From assembly GCA_964414925.1 (NCBI GenBank), contig CAYPXV010000062.1, forward strand, positions 1-9,445: a DNA stretch of 9,445 bases, written 5' to 3'. This DNA is from PeH17 sp964414925 (lineage in GTDB: Bacteria > Bacillota > Clostridia > Christensenellales > CAG-138). Position numbers and translations under genes: made by a program. This document shows, one piece after another, positions 1 through 6,637 of the stretch (positions are counted from its first letter, which is position 1; every line of letters starts with the position of its first letter). The notes beneath the pieces were generated by a model. It was not told the DNA's origin, ran no database searches, and worked only from the letters and a program-made list of their open reading frames with translations.

Positions 1-153
1 AGTGCAATTACCGCAACGCCCTGTATCGCTTTGTCAAACTACAATCATAAGGTGGAGCAAACATATAAATGGCTGCAAGATTTACCTTTTATTCGTTATT
101 GCAGAACAGTGGAAGAAGCATTGTCGAGCATCCGAGAAATGTATTACATATAA
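1..153 (+). CDS. Polysaccharide pyruvyl transferase family protein, C-terminal fragment (5' end outside window)
   Basis: This reading frame is open from the first base and stops at TAA 151-153, giving 50 residues. The segment reading TPCIALSNYNHKVEQTYKWL resembles the C-terminal Rossmann-like half of polysaccharide pyruvyl transferases (CsaB/WcaK type), where a buried strand of the form PCIAxSxYxxK follows the conserved SRLH motif. Such enzymes transfer pyruvate from phosphoenolpyruvate to sugars of capsule, exopolysaccharide or secondary wall polymers in the cytoplasm. The glycosyltransferase just downstream on the same strand supports a surface-polysaccharide locus. The family call is by eye from a short fragment, so it is moderate. 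The stop looks premature: the same frame continues with protein-like sequence for 26 more codons (154-231), as described in the next entry. Confidence 0.6.
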   Translation, partial: SAITATPCIALSNYNHKVEQTYKWLQDLPFIRYCRTVEEALSSIREMYYI

Positions 154-234
154 GCGGATATGTACTCGGAAGATTTTGCATTGCCGTATTTTGAAAACCT
201 TGCTGAAATTATTGAAAAGCAAATTGAAAAATAA
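154..234 (+). pseudogene. In-frame tail of the pyruvyl transferase beyond a premature TAA
   Basis: Directly after the TAA at 151-153 the same frame stays open for 26 codons and ends at TAA 232-234. The translation includes MYSEDFALPYFENLAEIIEK, a charged amphipathic stretch that looks like the C-terminal helix of a glycan-modifying enzyme rather than random sequence. The simplest reading is that a sense codon became TAA, removing the last ~26 residues. It could also be a sequencing or assembly error, or a harmless natural end point. Stop-codon reassignment is not supported, because the other genes here use TAA and TGA as normal ends. Confidence is limited because the body of the gene lies outside the window. 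Confidence 0.45.
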
Positions 235-405
235 ATGATAATTTTGCCGCAAGAATACAAAATCAGTGAATGGGAAGCACTGAAAATCCTTCGTAAATTT
301 GTCAACGATGATATATACACGTGGTTTCTTTCGCTGAATCACCCGAAACTGACAACACCACATTCCTATTTGAGAAAAATAAAAAGTCTTTTAAGGCTGA
401 GGTAA
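235..405 (+). CDS. Small hypothetical protein (56 aa), possibly a gene remnant
   Basis: An ATG at 235 abuts the previous TAA (232-234) and opens a 56-codon frame ending at TAA 403-405, six bases before the glycosyltransferase start at 412. The product is basic at its C-terminus (ending LRKIKSLLRLR) and contains two tryptophans in WEALKILRKF and YTWFLSL. I do not recognise a family. No Shine-Dalgarno sequence is visible before the ATG, so translation would depend on coupling to the upstream frame. The basic amphipathic C-terminus resembles the tails of some membrane-associated glycosyltransferases, so it may be the degenerate end of a longer gene. It shares its frame with the two preceding segments. 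Without homologues it remains uncertain. Confidence 0.35.
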   Translation: MIILPQEYKISEWEALKILRKFVNDDIYTWFLSLNHPKLTTPHSYLRKIKSLLRLR

Positions 406-411
406 CTTTAT

Positions 412-1308
412 ATGACACGAGGATTTATTACTATTGCGACGGGCGATGAAAAGTATTATGAGATGGCAGTAAATCTACTGCATTCATACAGGTATTTTTC
501 GGGTATAACGCTTCCGTTTGCGATTTTTGCCGACAGGGAGAATGAGCTCACGGCGAAGTTTGACGATGTAAGACTTCTTTCCCCGGCGCACCGAAATTAT
601 CTGGACAAGCTGCAAATGTATAATTACCTTCCCTACGATGAGAATATTTTCATCGATGCCGATTGCCTTGCCTATGGCGACTTAAACGAACTGTTCGATA
701 TATTTAAAGAAGCGGATGATTTTTCGTGCTTTGGCAGAGTGCTTCCGACAGACGACAAAACGGGTTGGTTCGAGTATGAAAATCTGGGCGAACTGAAAGA
801 GCGTGTAAGTTACGTTGTGGGTTTGCACGGAGGAATTTACTATATGCGTCGCACGGAAGTTAGTCGTGCGGTATTGGAAACGGCGCAGAACTTAGTACCG
901 CATTACAGTGAATACGGATTTAAGGGTAATTTTGCGACGCCGGGCGATGAACCGCTTGTCGCATTAAGTATGGCGATACATAATTGCCACCCGATAGCGC
1001 ATGACCAGAGAGCAATATTGTGTTATTGGGAACATAACGGAGCGATGAAGCTTAACTTGCCCAAACGCAAGGCACTGGCAAGCGATATCGGAATAAGTAC
1101 AAATCTGCTTCATTGGGGAACAAGGTTTACAACAACTCCACTATATAGAAAGCAGGTTGCCGACCTGAATGTAATGATGAACGGTAAAGGTAAATTTGCA
1201 CTTGTTGTGAACGGCTTCCGTTACGGTGCGGAAAATGCCGCCCTTTCGGCAATAAACTTTGCAAACCGTTGTCTAAATAAGCTAATGCGTATCCTGCACT
1301 TAAAATGA
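412..1308 (+). CDS. Glycosyltransferase, GT8-like (GT-A fold), surface polysaccharide biosynthesis
   Basis: The 298-residue cytoplasmic protein has no signal peptide or membrane segment. It opens with a GT-A style first strand (GFITIATGDEKYYEMAVNL, residues 4-22). IDADCLAYGDL (81-91) is the DxD motif (D82-A-D84) that coordinates divalent metal and nucleotide-sugar in GT8-type enzymes. LHGGIYYMRR (138-147) and GDEP (178-181) fit the acceptor-side region, and LLHWG (232-236) supplies a histidine placed like the C-terminal metal ligand of the fold. It probably transfers a hexose from a UDP-sugar onto a surface glycan, but donor and acceptor cannot be read from sequence. The ATG at 412 follows a weak GAGG at 399-402 with 9-base spacing. 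No promoter is visible, so it is likely the last gene of an operon entering from the left. A hairpin at 1398-1439 lies downstream. Confidence 0.8.
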   Translation: MTRGFITIATGDEKYYEMAVNLLHSYRYFSGITLPFAIFADRENELTAKFDDVRLLSPAHRNYLDKLQMYNYLPYDENIFIDADCLAYGDLNELFDIFKEADDFSCFGRVLPTDDKTGWFEYENLGELKERVSYVVGLHGGIYYMRRTEVSRAVLETAQNLVPHYSEYGFKGNFATPGDEPLVALSMAIHNCHPIAHDQRAILCYWEHNGAMKLNLPKRKALASDIGISTNLLHWGTRFTTTPLYRKQVADLNVMMNGKGKFALVVNGFRYGAENAALSAINFANRCLNKLMRILHLK

Positions 1309-1397
1309 CCGGTTCTACCGATGGTGTGTGGCTGTTTTAACGTAGTTTACGGCAAAGGGTAACATTACGCTTTCATTTTTTCGTATTTATGTAAACA

Positions 1398-1447
1398 GGG
1401 TGCTATTCAAATGCGATTATATCGCACAAGGCAGCACCCGTTTTGTT
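1398..1447. terminator. Nested hairpin between convergent genes, probable terminator
   Basis: Outer arms GGGTGCT (1398-1404) and AGCACCC (1433-1439) match perfectly. Inside them TGCGAT (1412-1417) and ATCGCA (1421-1426) form a second perfect stem with a 3-base loop. On the + strand TTTTGTT (1441-1447) follows, as expected for an intrinsic terminator of the glycosyltransferase operon, though the inner stem is separated from the outer one by unpaired bases. Read on the - strand the same structure lies just past the XRE gene stop (1446) and is followed only by TGTTTACAT, so bidirectional use is possible but weaker. Confidence 0.6.
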
Positions 1448-1976
1448 AGATAATCGAATATTTTTTCATGTATTCAAGGACAAGGTTGCGGCAATGTTCG
1501 CGCTTAAAGCTGCGCATAACGTCGGTGGTGTCCACATACTTGCCGTTCATAAGATTTTGAATTACCGCTTCTGCGACGAAAACTTCAAAGATGGATTCAT
1601 CGGAGAAAGCAAGCTCAATATCGGTATTCATGCCGGTGTTGATTCCGTCAATGGCATAGCGATAGATAATGTTTTCCTTACCCAGCAATTCGCCCACCCT
1701 TTTCAAATTGATAAGACCTTCAATCATATCGGACACTTTGATTTTTCCATTGAAAGTAAAAGTGGATTCGCCGCTGCGAAGGAGGTAATCGATGGTGGTT
1801 TCCAGGGCATCGGCAAGGGCAGGGAGCAGAGATACATCGGGGAGAGTTTCCCCACGTTCCCATTTACTGACCGCCTGGAAGGAAACGCCGATTCTATCGC
1901 CCAATTCCGCCTGGGTCATGTTCTTGCTGTTGCGAAGTTGAACGATGGCAGCACCTACTTTTTTGTTGTCTATCAT
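1446..1976 (-). CDS. XRE-family helix-turn-helix transcriptional regulator
   Basis: The 176-residue protein has an N-terminal Cro/C1-type DNA-binding domain at about residues 7-66. The helix-turn-helix core is MTQAELGDRIGVSFQAVSKW (20-39), followed by ERGETLPDVSLLPALADAL, a typical XRE continuation. Residues ~70-176 form a second, charged and helical region (for example EVFVAEAVIQNLMNGKYVDT) that I cannot assign; it probably mediates oligomerisation or ligand sensing. The start is well fixed: CTCCT at 1986-1990 reads AGGAG on the coding strand, 9 bases from the ATG. It has its own promoter (see 2021-2048), so it is likely autoregulated, and it ends at the shared hairpin. A full-length frame on the opposite strand is a shadow. 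No target gene is evident nearby. Confidence 0.88.
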   Translation of the reverse strand: MIDNKKVGAAIVQLRNSKNMTQAELGDRIGVSFQAVSKWERGETLPDVSLLPALADALETTIDYLLRSGESTFTFNGKIKVSDMIEGLINLKRVGELLGKENIIYRYAIDGINTGMNTDIELAFSDESIFEVFVAEAVIQNLMNGKYVDTTDVMRSFKREHCRNLVLEYMKKYSII

Positions 1977-1985
1977 TTTATAATT

Positions 1986-1990
1986 CTCCT
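1986..1990 (-). promoter_or_regulatory. Ribosome binding site of the XRE regulator
   Basis: AGGAG on the - strand lies 9 bases upstream of the ATG at 1976. It supports this start over the internal methionine at residue 20. Confidence 0.8.
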
Positions 1991-2020
1991 AACTGTGTTA
2001 TAAAGCCGACTTACAAATAC

Positions 2021-2048
2021 AGTATACATCCGTTTTAGAAAAAAACAA
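2021..2048 (-). promoter_or_regulatory. Predicted sigma-A promoter of the XRE regulator
   Basis: On the - strand TTGTTT (2043-2048) and TATACT (2021-2026) are separated by 16 bases and lie about 45-70 bases upstream of the ATG. The -10 overlaps a short dyad, ATAC-A-GTAT (2017-2025), which could serve as an operator for autoregulation, as is common for XRE proteins. The promoter match is reasonable; the operator idea is inference. Confidence 0.5.
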
Positions 2049-2082
2049 TAACTGCGTAGGTGAAGTTTTCAGCCGAAAATTC

Positions 2083-2105
2083 AACCGATAGCGATAAAAT
2101 CGGTT
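2083..2105 (-). terminator. Possible weak terminator after the TPR lipoprotein gene
   Basis: AACCGAT (2083-2089) and ATCGGTT (2099-2105) are perfect 7-base inverted arms around a 9-base loop. Read on the - strand, the hairpin is followed by GAATTTT. The 5' arm overlaps the stop codon of the lipoprotein gene (2104-2106). The U-tract is short, so termination may be partial and some read-through into the XRE gene is possible. Confidence 0.35.
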
Positions 2106-3120
2106 AGTTAGCCGTTGCCTGAATGACGTGGCTGTCACCGATAGTGCCGAACGAAATTTCCATACCGCCATAGATAAAGCCCAAACGGATTGTGGCATCG
2201 AGCATGGAGACAAGCTCATCAAAGGGCATGACATTGACGTTGAGGGGGAAAATCAGTTGTGCATAAAGGGTAGCGACTTCGGTTTGAGATAGACCGTCAA
2301 CGAGAGAATCGGGAATGACGAAATTGATGAAACGAATCTTGCCGCTGTCATTAAGCGTACCGCTTATATCTATGCCTCTATTGTCCTTGATATTGAAGAA
2401 GGGTTCGTCAATAGCACCCTTATCGATTTTAATGCTTTCATCATCGAATTGGGAATTGAAGTCACGAATGAACTGTTTGGGCGAAGCAAGCTCAAGAGCT
2501 TGATTCTTCTGGCACAGCAGCAGCATTTCATCGGAGTTTTCAAGGGTAGTGCCTATGGCATCGAACATAGCGGCAGCATCGGAATAGTTTCCGTCGTTAT
2601 AAAGTGCCATAGCCCGGTTAAACCTGTCGCACATGGCAGAGATGTTTTCGATGTAGTCGGAGCTTACGGAATAACCGTTTGCACTGACAAATTCGATATA
2701 AGCATTGAGGTAATCACCCTGCGAATAGAGCGAGACACCCGTTTCGAAATGAGCGGACAGCGACTCTATGTAGGCAATAAAGTCATTTGAGTTCAGGTAT
2801 TGAGGGATGGAAGAAAATAGGGAGAGGGCAGTCTCATACTCACCCGACTCTAATTTTTCCAGAGCATCGGAATAGATTTTTTCATACTCGATGATAGCGT
2901 CAAGGAAATCTATGCTGTTTAAATAGCCGTTGGAATTTATAAAGGACTGTTTAGCCGAGGCGAAGTCACCCGATTTAAACTCCTCACAACCTTTTTCATA
3001 ATAAGTCTTATCAGACTGCAAAAAGTTAAAGCAGCCTGATAAGAAAGTAATGATTCCCAGCACTAAGCAGAGAAAGCAAAGTGCAACGGGTTTATTTTTA
3101 TAAGACAATTCACACGACAT
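2104..3120 (-). CDS. TPR-like repeat lipoprotein of unknown function, coupled to ileS
   Basis: This is a 338-residue predicted lipoprotein. After a lysine-containing N-terminus, a hydrophobic segment (residues 11-29) ends in the lipobox LSGC with the lipidated cysteine at C30, so the mature protein should be anchored to the outer face of the membrane. Residues ~40-205 hold four TPR-like helical repeats of about 42 residues, each with a GDF/GEY/GDY/GNY turn followed by a small residue and a phenylalanine; the first two also carry YLNS. These are likely protein-protein interaction repeats. Residues ~214-338 form a distinct, more beta-rich C-terminal domain that I do not recognise. The frame stays open upstream inside ileS, but the ATG at 3120 is chosen because it gives a complete signal peptide. 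It starts one base after the ileS stop (TGATATG) with no good ribosome site, which implies translational coupling. Confidence 0.8.
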   Translation of the reverse strand: MSCELSYKNKPVALCFLCLVLGIITFLSGCFNFLQSDKTYYEKGCEEFKSGDFASAKQSFINSNGYLNSIDFLDAIIEYEKIYSDALEKLESGEYETALSLFSSIPQYLNSNDFIAYIESLSAHFETGVSLYSQGDYLNAYIEFVSANGYSVSSDYIENISAMCDRFNRAMALYNDGNYSDAAAMFDAIGTTLENSDEMLLLCQKNQALELASPKQFIRDFNSQFDDESIKIDKGAIDEPFFNIKDNRGIDISGTLNDSGKIRFINFVIPDSLVDGLSQTEVATLYAQLIFPLNVNVMPFDELVSMLDATIRLGFIYGGMEISFGTIGDSHVIQATAN

Positions 3121-3121
3121 A

Positions 3122-6100
3122 TCAGTGTTGAATTTCAACGCCGAGCTCAACCTGTTCGCCGTTGATATCCCATGATTTAACATAACCGACGGGTTTGGTG
3201 AAGGTGATTGAGCGAGCAAGCGTATCACTCGAAATATCGGAGCAATATTTATTGACAACAGCGGTCAATTTATCACTTGCAAGCATTGTAACGCCGATGG
3301 TATCGGTAACTTCAAAGCCTGCTTCCTTTCTCATTGTCTGGAGCTTACTTACGATTTCACGCACAAGACCCTGTTCGATGAGTTCTTCCGTCAAAGTGGT
3401 GTTAAGAACGACCGTAATACCTTTATCGCCCGCACTTGCAAAGCCCTCACGCTTCAGCGTATCGACAAGAACATCGGATTCGGAAAGTGAGACCTGTGTG
3501 CCGTCGATATCGAAATCATAAGTCTTACCTTGCGCATGAGCTGCTACAACTTCATTACCGATTCCGTCTTGCTGCAAGAACGAGTTTATCTTGGGCAGAA
3601 TCTTGCCGTATCTCGGTCCGAGCAGCTTGAGCTGGGGTTTAACTCTGTAGCAGATGAACGACGAGGCATCCTTTACATAGTTGATTTTCTTAACGTTCAA
3701 TTCGTTCAGGATAACTTCGTTATACGTTTCGGCAAGAGCGTCAACACCCTGAACGAACATCTCCGCCAAAGGCTGACGATTCTTGATATTAGCTCCGCTT
3801 CTTGCGGCACGACCGAGCGTTACGATATTAAGTACACTATCCATATTGGCTTCGAGTTCTTTATCGATGAAACTTTCGTCGCAAACGGGGAAGGATGCAA
3901 GATGTACACTTTCGGGTGCATTGGCATCAACGCTCTTGACGATGTTCTGATAGATGGATTCGGCAACGAACGGTGTAAACGGTGCGGTAAGGCGGCAGAG
4001 CGTTTCAAGGGCTGTGAACAAGGTCATGTACGCAGCTTCCTTATCCGCAGTCATATCCTTACCCCAATATCTTTCACGACCCTGACGAACGTACCAGTTG
4101 GAAAGCTCATCGACGAATTTGGTAAGCTCTCTGCCCGCTTCGGTTATGCGCAGTTTATCGAGGTAATCGTCCACGGTTTTGACAAGGGTGTTAAGCCTTG
4201 ACAGGAGCCATTTGTCCATTACGGAAAGGTTCTCTCGAATAAGCTTATGCTCGGTGGGATTAAATTCGTCTATATCCGCATAAAGGACATAGAAAGCATA
4301 GGTATTCCAAAGCGTACCCATGTATTTCCTCTGGGCTTCGGAAACCGCATCACCGCTGAATCTGCTGGGCAACCAGGGACTTGAGGCAGTGTAGAAGTAC
4401 CATCTGACGGCGTCTGCACCCTGCTTGGTCAATACATCTTGAGGAGCAACGACGTTACCGACGTGCTTACTCATCTTTTTACCGTCCTTATCGCAGACAA
4501 GTCCCAAAACTATACAGTTCTTGAATGCGGGCTTGTCGAAAAGAATCGTTGACAATGCACTCAATGTATAGAACCAGCCCCTTGTCTGGTCAACCGCTTC
4601 GCTTATATAGTCCGCAGGGAAACGACGTTCGAATTCTTCTTTATTTTCAAACGGATAATGCCATTGTGCAAAGGGCATTGAACCGCTATCGAACCAGCAG
4701 TCTATAACCACGGGCTCACGCTTCATCGTGCCGCCGCATTTTTCGCACCTGAACGTTATCGGGTCAAGCATCGGCTTATGAAGTTCTATATCCTCGGCAA
4801 CTTCGGGCGCAAAACTTCTAAGTTCCGCTCTGCTGCCCATTACATGATAATGCCCGCAGTCGGAGCACATCCAGACGGGTAACGGCGTACCCCAGTATCT
4901 CTCCCTGCTTATTCCCCAGTCAATGACGTTTTCGAGGAAATTACCCATACGTCCTTCGCCGATTGATTCGGGAATCCAATTGATTTTCTTATTATTTTCA
5001 ACCATTCTGTCACGAACGGCGGTGGTCTTTACGAACCAGCTTTCTCTTGCGTAATAGATGAGCGGAGTATCGCAGCGCCAGCAGAACGGATAGCTGTGTT
5101 CATATGAAAGTTCTTTGAACAGTCTACCTCTTGAACGTAAATCTTCGATTATGGGTTTATCCGCCTTCTTTACGAAAATACCGTCCCAGGGAGTTCCGCC
5201 TGCAAGTTCGCCCTTTGCGTTTACAAGCTGAACAAACGGTAAATCCCATTTTCTTCCGACTCTTGCGTCATCTTCACCGAATGCGGGGGCAAGGTGAACA
5301 ACACCGGCACCGTCGGTAAGCGTTACATAATCGTCGCTTACTATGCGCCATGCATCCTTACCTCTGTGATTTACGGGGAAATCGAACAGGGGCTTATAAT
5401 GAACGCCCACAAGGTCACTGCCCTTGAATGTGGCGATAATTTCTACTTCTTCGCCCAAAACGTTGGAAACGAGTGCCTGAGCCAGGATGTACTTTTTGCC
5501 CTCGGAAACGGCAATGACGTAATCCTCATCGGCATTTACGCACAATGCAACGTTACTGGGAAGTGTCCACGGAGTGGTCGTCCATGCGATAAAGTTTTCG
5601 CTTCCGTCAAGAAAACCGTGTTCTTCATCGATAATAACGGGGAATGTAACAAAGATGGAAGTTTCCTTTACATCCTTATATCCCTGTGCTACTTCGTGGC
5701 TTGAAAGAGCCGTTCCGCAGCGTGGGCAGTAGGGAACTATCTTATGTCCCTTATAAAGTAAACCCTTTTCGTCAATGGTTTTAAGTGCCCACCAAACGGA
5801 CTCGATATAATCGTCGGTATAGGTGACGTAGGGATGCTCCATGTCCGCCCAATAACCGACGGCATCGCTCATCTGTTCCCATTCGCCCTTGTATTTCCAT
5901 ACGGATTGCTTGCACTTGTCTATAAACGGCAACACACCGTAACCTTCTATCTGCTCTTTACCGTCAAGACCCAAGGACTTTTCTACTTCAAGCTCAACGG
6001 GCAGACCGTGAGTGTCCCAACCGGCTTTGCGCAACACGTCATAGCCCTTCATGGTTCTGTATCTGGGAATAATGTCCTTCATCGACCTCGTCAATACATG

Positions 6101-6271
6101 TCCGATGTGCGGACGACCGTTAGCGGTTGGCGGTCCGTCGTAAAATGTATATGCGGGCTTGCCCTTTGACGCTTCAACCGTCTTTTCGAAAATCCTGTTC
6201 TGCTTCCAGAATTCCAGAACCTCGTTCTCCCTCTCCACAAAGTTGAGAGAGGTGGATACTTTCTTATACAT
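3122..6271 (-). CDS. ileS: Isoleucyl-tRNA synthetase (long, eukaryote-like type)
   Basis: The 1049-residue class Ia synthetase charges tRNA-Ile with isoleucine using ATP in the cytoplasm. The ATP-binding signatures are HIGH (55-58) and KMSKH (599-603). Between them the CP1 editing domain carries TTTPWTLPSN (231-240) and GAGVVHLAPAFGEDD (321-335), with an aspartate at 334/335 that should act in hydrolysing mischarged valine. Four CxxC motifs (182/185, 397/400, 469/472, 509/512) fit two zinc sites, as in Thermus-type IleRS. WFDSGS (526-531) and DQTRGWFYTL (561-570) are family hallmarks. The tRNA-binding helical region includes NWYVRQGRERYW (726-737), and the C-terminal extension with KPQLKLLGPRYGK (878-890) looks like the DUF5915 region typical of long IleRS. 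This type is often poorly sensitive to mupirocin; that is family knowledge, not shown here. Expression is governed by the T-box leader upstream. Confidence 0.98.
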   Translation of the reverse strand: MYKKVSTSLNFVERENEVLEFWKQNRIFEKTVEASKGKPAYTFYDGPPTANGRPHIGHVLTRSMKDIIPRYRTMKGYDVLRKAGWDTHGLPVELEVEKSLGLDGKEQIEGYGVLPFIDKCKQSVWKYKGEWEQMSDAVGYWADMEHPYVTYTDDYIESVWWALKTIDEKGLLYKGHKIVPYCPRCGTALSSHEVAQGYKDVKETSIFVTFPVIIDEEHGFLDGSENFIAWTTTPWTLPSNVALCVNADEDYVIAVSEGKKYILAQALVSNVLGEEVEIIATFKGSDLVGVHYKPLFDFPVNHRGKDAWRIVSDDYVTLTDGAGVVHLAPAFGEDDARVGRKWDLPFVQLVNAKGELAGGTPWDGIFVKKADKPIIEDLRSRGRLFKELSYEHSYPFCWRCDTPLIYYARESWFVKTTAVRDRMVENNKKINWIPESIGEGRMGNFLENVIDWGISRERYWGTPLPVWMCSDCGHYHVMGSRAELRSFAPEVAEDIELHKPMLDPITFRCEKCGGTMKREPVVIDCWFDSGSMPFAQWHYPFENKEEFERRFPADYISEAVDQTRGWFYTLSALSTILFDKPAFKNCIVLGLVCDKDGKKMSKHVGNVVAPQDVLTKQGADAVRWYFYTASSPWLPSRFSGDAVSEAQRKYMGTLWNTYAFYVLYADIDEFNPTEHKLIRENLSVMDKWLLSRLNTLVKTVDDYLDKLRITEAGRELTKFVDELSNWYVRQGRERYWGKDMTADKEAAYMTLFTALETLCRLTAPFTPFVAESIYQNIVKSVDANAPESVHLASFPVCDESFIDKELEANMDSVLNIVTLGRAARSGANIKNRQPLAEMFVQGVDALAETYNEVILNELNVKKINYVKDASSFICYRVKPQLKLLGPRYGKILPKINSFLQQDGIGNEVVAAHAQGKTYDFDIDGTQVSLSESDVLVDTLKREGFASAGDKGITVVLNTTLTEELIEQGLVREIVSKLQTMRKEAGFEVTDTIGVTMLASDKLTAVVNKYCSDISSDTLARSITFTKPVGYVKSWDINGEQVELGVEIQH

Positions 6272-6278
6272 CCCTTTT

Positions 6279-6283
6279 CCTCC
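6279..6283 (-). promoter_or_regulatory. Ribosome binding site of ileS
   Basis: GGAGG on the - strand lies 7 bases upstream of the ATG at 6271. It is a strong site that fixes the ileS start. Confidence 0.9.
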
Positions 6284-6321
6284 GTTTTGATTAATTTCTT
6301 TTTTAATTAAAACCTATAAAT

Positions 6322-6347
6322 AAAAAAATCGCCCCATACGGGACGAT
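6322..6347 (-). terminator. T-box regulated intrinsic terminator
   Basis: On the - strand ATCGTCCC (6340-6347) pairs with GGGGCGAT (6328-6335), with one G-U pair and a GTAT loop. A run of seven T (6322-6328) overlaps the end of the stem. The 5' arm shares CGTCCC with the antiterminator, giving the mutually exclusive folds expected of a T-box. Confidence 0.95.
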
Positions 6348-6560
6348 CGATGACCGTGGTACCACCCGAATTGCGAAAGTTTCCTTCCGCCACTCTTATC
6401 GCCGTAACGCTGCGCTGCGGTGCGGATTACTGCCTGTTTCATCCGTACTCTCCGGAGTGATAACCTGTATCTATCCCTCACCGACTTGCACCTTTACGTC
6501 GGCTCTCTGCATCGGTTTAAATACCGTCCTGTCTCCATCATCGATTTCATTCTTATAAGC
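6322..6560 (-). promoter_or_regulatory. T-box leader (tRNA-Ile sensing riboswitch) of ileS
   Basis: All T-box landmarks are readable on the - strand. Stem I closes with GGAG (6533-6536) against CTCC (6454-6457). Its distal part holds GCAGAGAGCCGAC and a hairpin CCGAC/GTCGG (6498-6502 with 6481-6485) enclosing GGTGCAA, the conserved apical region. The candidate specifier is ATC (6459-6461, isoleucine), followed by a purine as expected. A seven-base-pair stem III with a GAAA loop spans 6373-6390. The T-box sequence GGGTGGTACCACGG (6354-6367) contains TGGTACC (6358-6364), the bulge that pairs with the acceptor end of uncharged tRNA. The antiterminator uses CGGG (6365-6368) with CCCG (6339-6342) and ACG (6355-6357) with CGT (6343-6345), competing with the terminator at 6322-6347. 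Uncharged tRNA-Ile should therefore permit read-through into ileS and the lipoprotein gene. The transcription start (~6560) is inferred from the promoter. Confidence 0.96.
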
Positions 6561-6566
6561 CATCAA

Positions 6567-6595
6567 ATTATAAATCATCAATCTCCGTATGTCAA
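6567..6595 (-). promoter_or_regulatory. Consensus sigma-A promoter of the ileS operon
   Basis: On the - strand TTGACA (6590-6595) and TATAAT (6567-6572) are separated by exactly 17 bases, a perfect match to the vegetative consensus. It sits correctly upstream of the T-box leader. Such a strong promoter fits control exerted mainly by attenuation. Confidence 0.95.
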
Positions 6596-6615
6596 TGAAT
6601 TTTTAAAAATATATT
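6596..6615 (-). promoter_or_regulatory. A+T-rich UP-like element upstream of the ileS promoter
   Basis: Immediately upstream of the ileS -35 box the sequence is almost wholly A+T and includes the palindrome ATTTTTAAAAAT (6599-6610). Its place and composition fit an UP element contacted by the RNA polymerase alpha subunits. This is inference from composition. Confidence 0.45.
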
Positions 6616-6637
6616 GCACATATACGGCGATAACATC

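Noticed and set aside
151..153. Stop-codon reassignment or recoding as explanation for the in-frame TAA
   Set aside because: Other genes in the window use TAA and TGA as normal ends and ileS contains no internal stops; no recoding structure is evident around the codon.
82..363. A 93-codon - strand frame across the polysaccharide gene remnants
   Set aside because: The translation is rich in Phe, Cys and Arg with no family pattern, and the + strand frame carries the pyruvyl-transferase-like sequence.
1443..2003. A 186-codon + strand open frame covering the whole XRE gene
   Set aside because: The - strand frame encodes a clear helix-turn-helix protein with a good ribosome site and promoter; the + frame has no family resemblance and no ribosome site, so it is an antisense shadow.
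3121..3258. A longer start for the TPR lipoprotein inside ileS
   Set aside because: The extension would overlap ileS by over 130 bases and bury the signal peptide; the ATG at 3120 gives a proper lipoprotein leader and close coupling.
3530..4201. A 223-codon + strand frame opposite ileS
   Set aside because: It lies wholly within ileS, has no ribosome site, and its translation looks like the reverse reading of a conserved gene.
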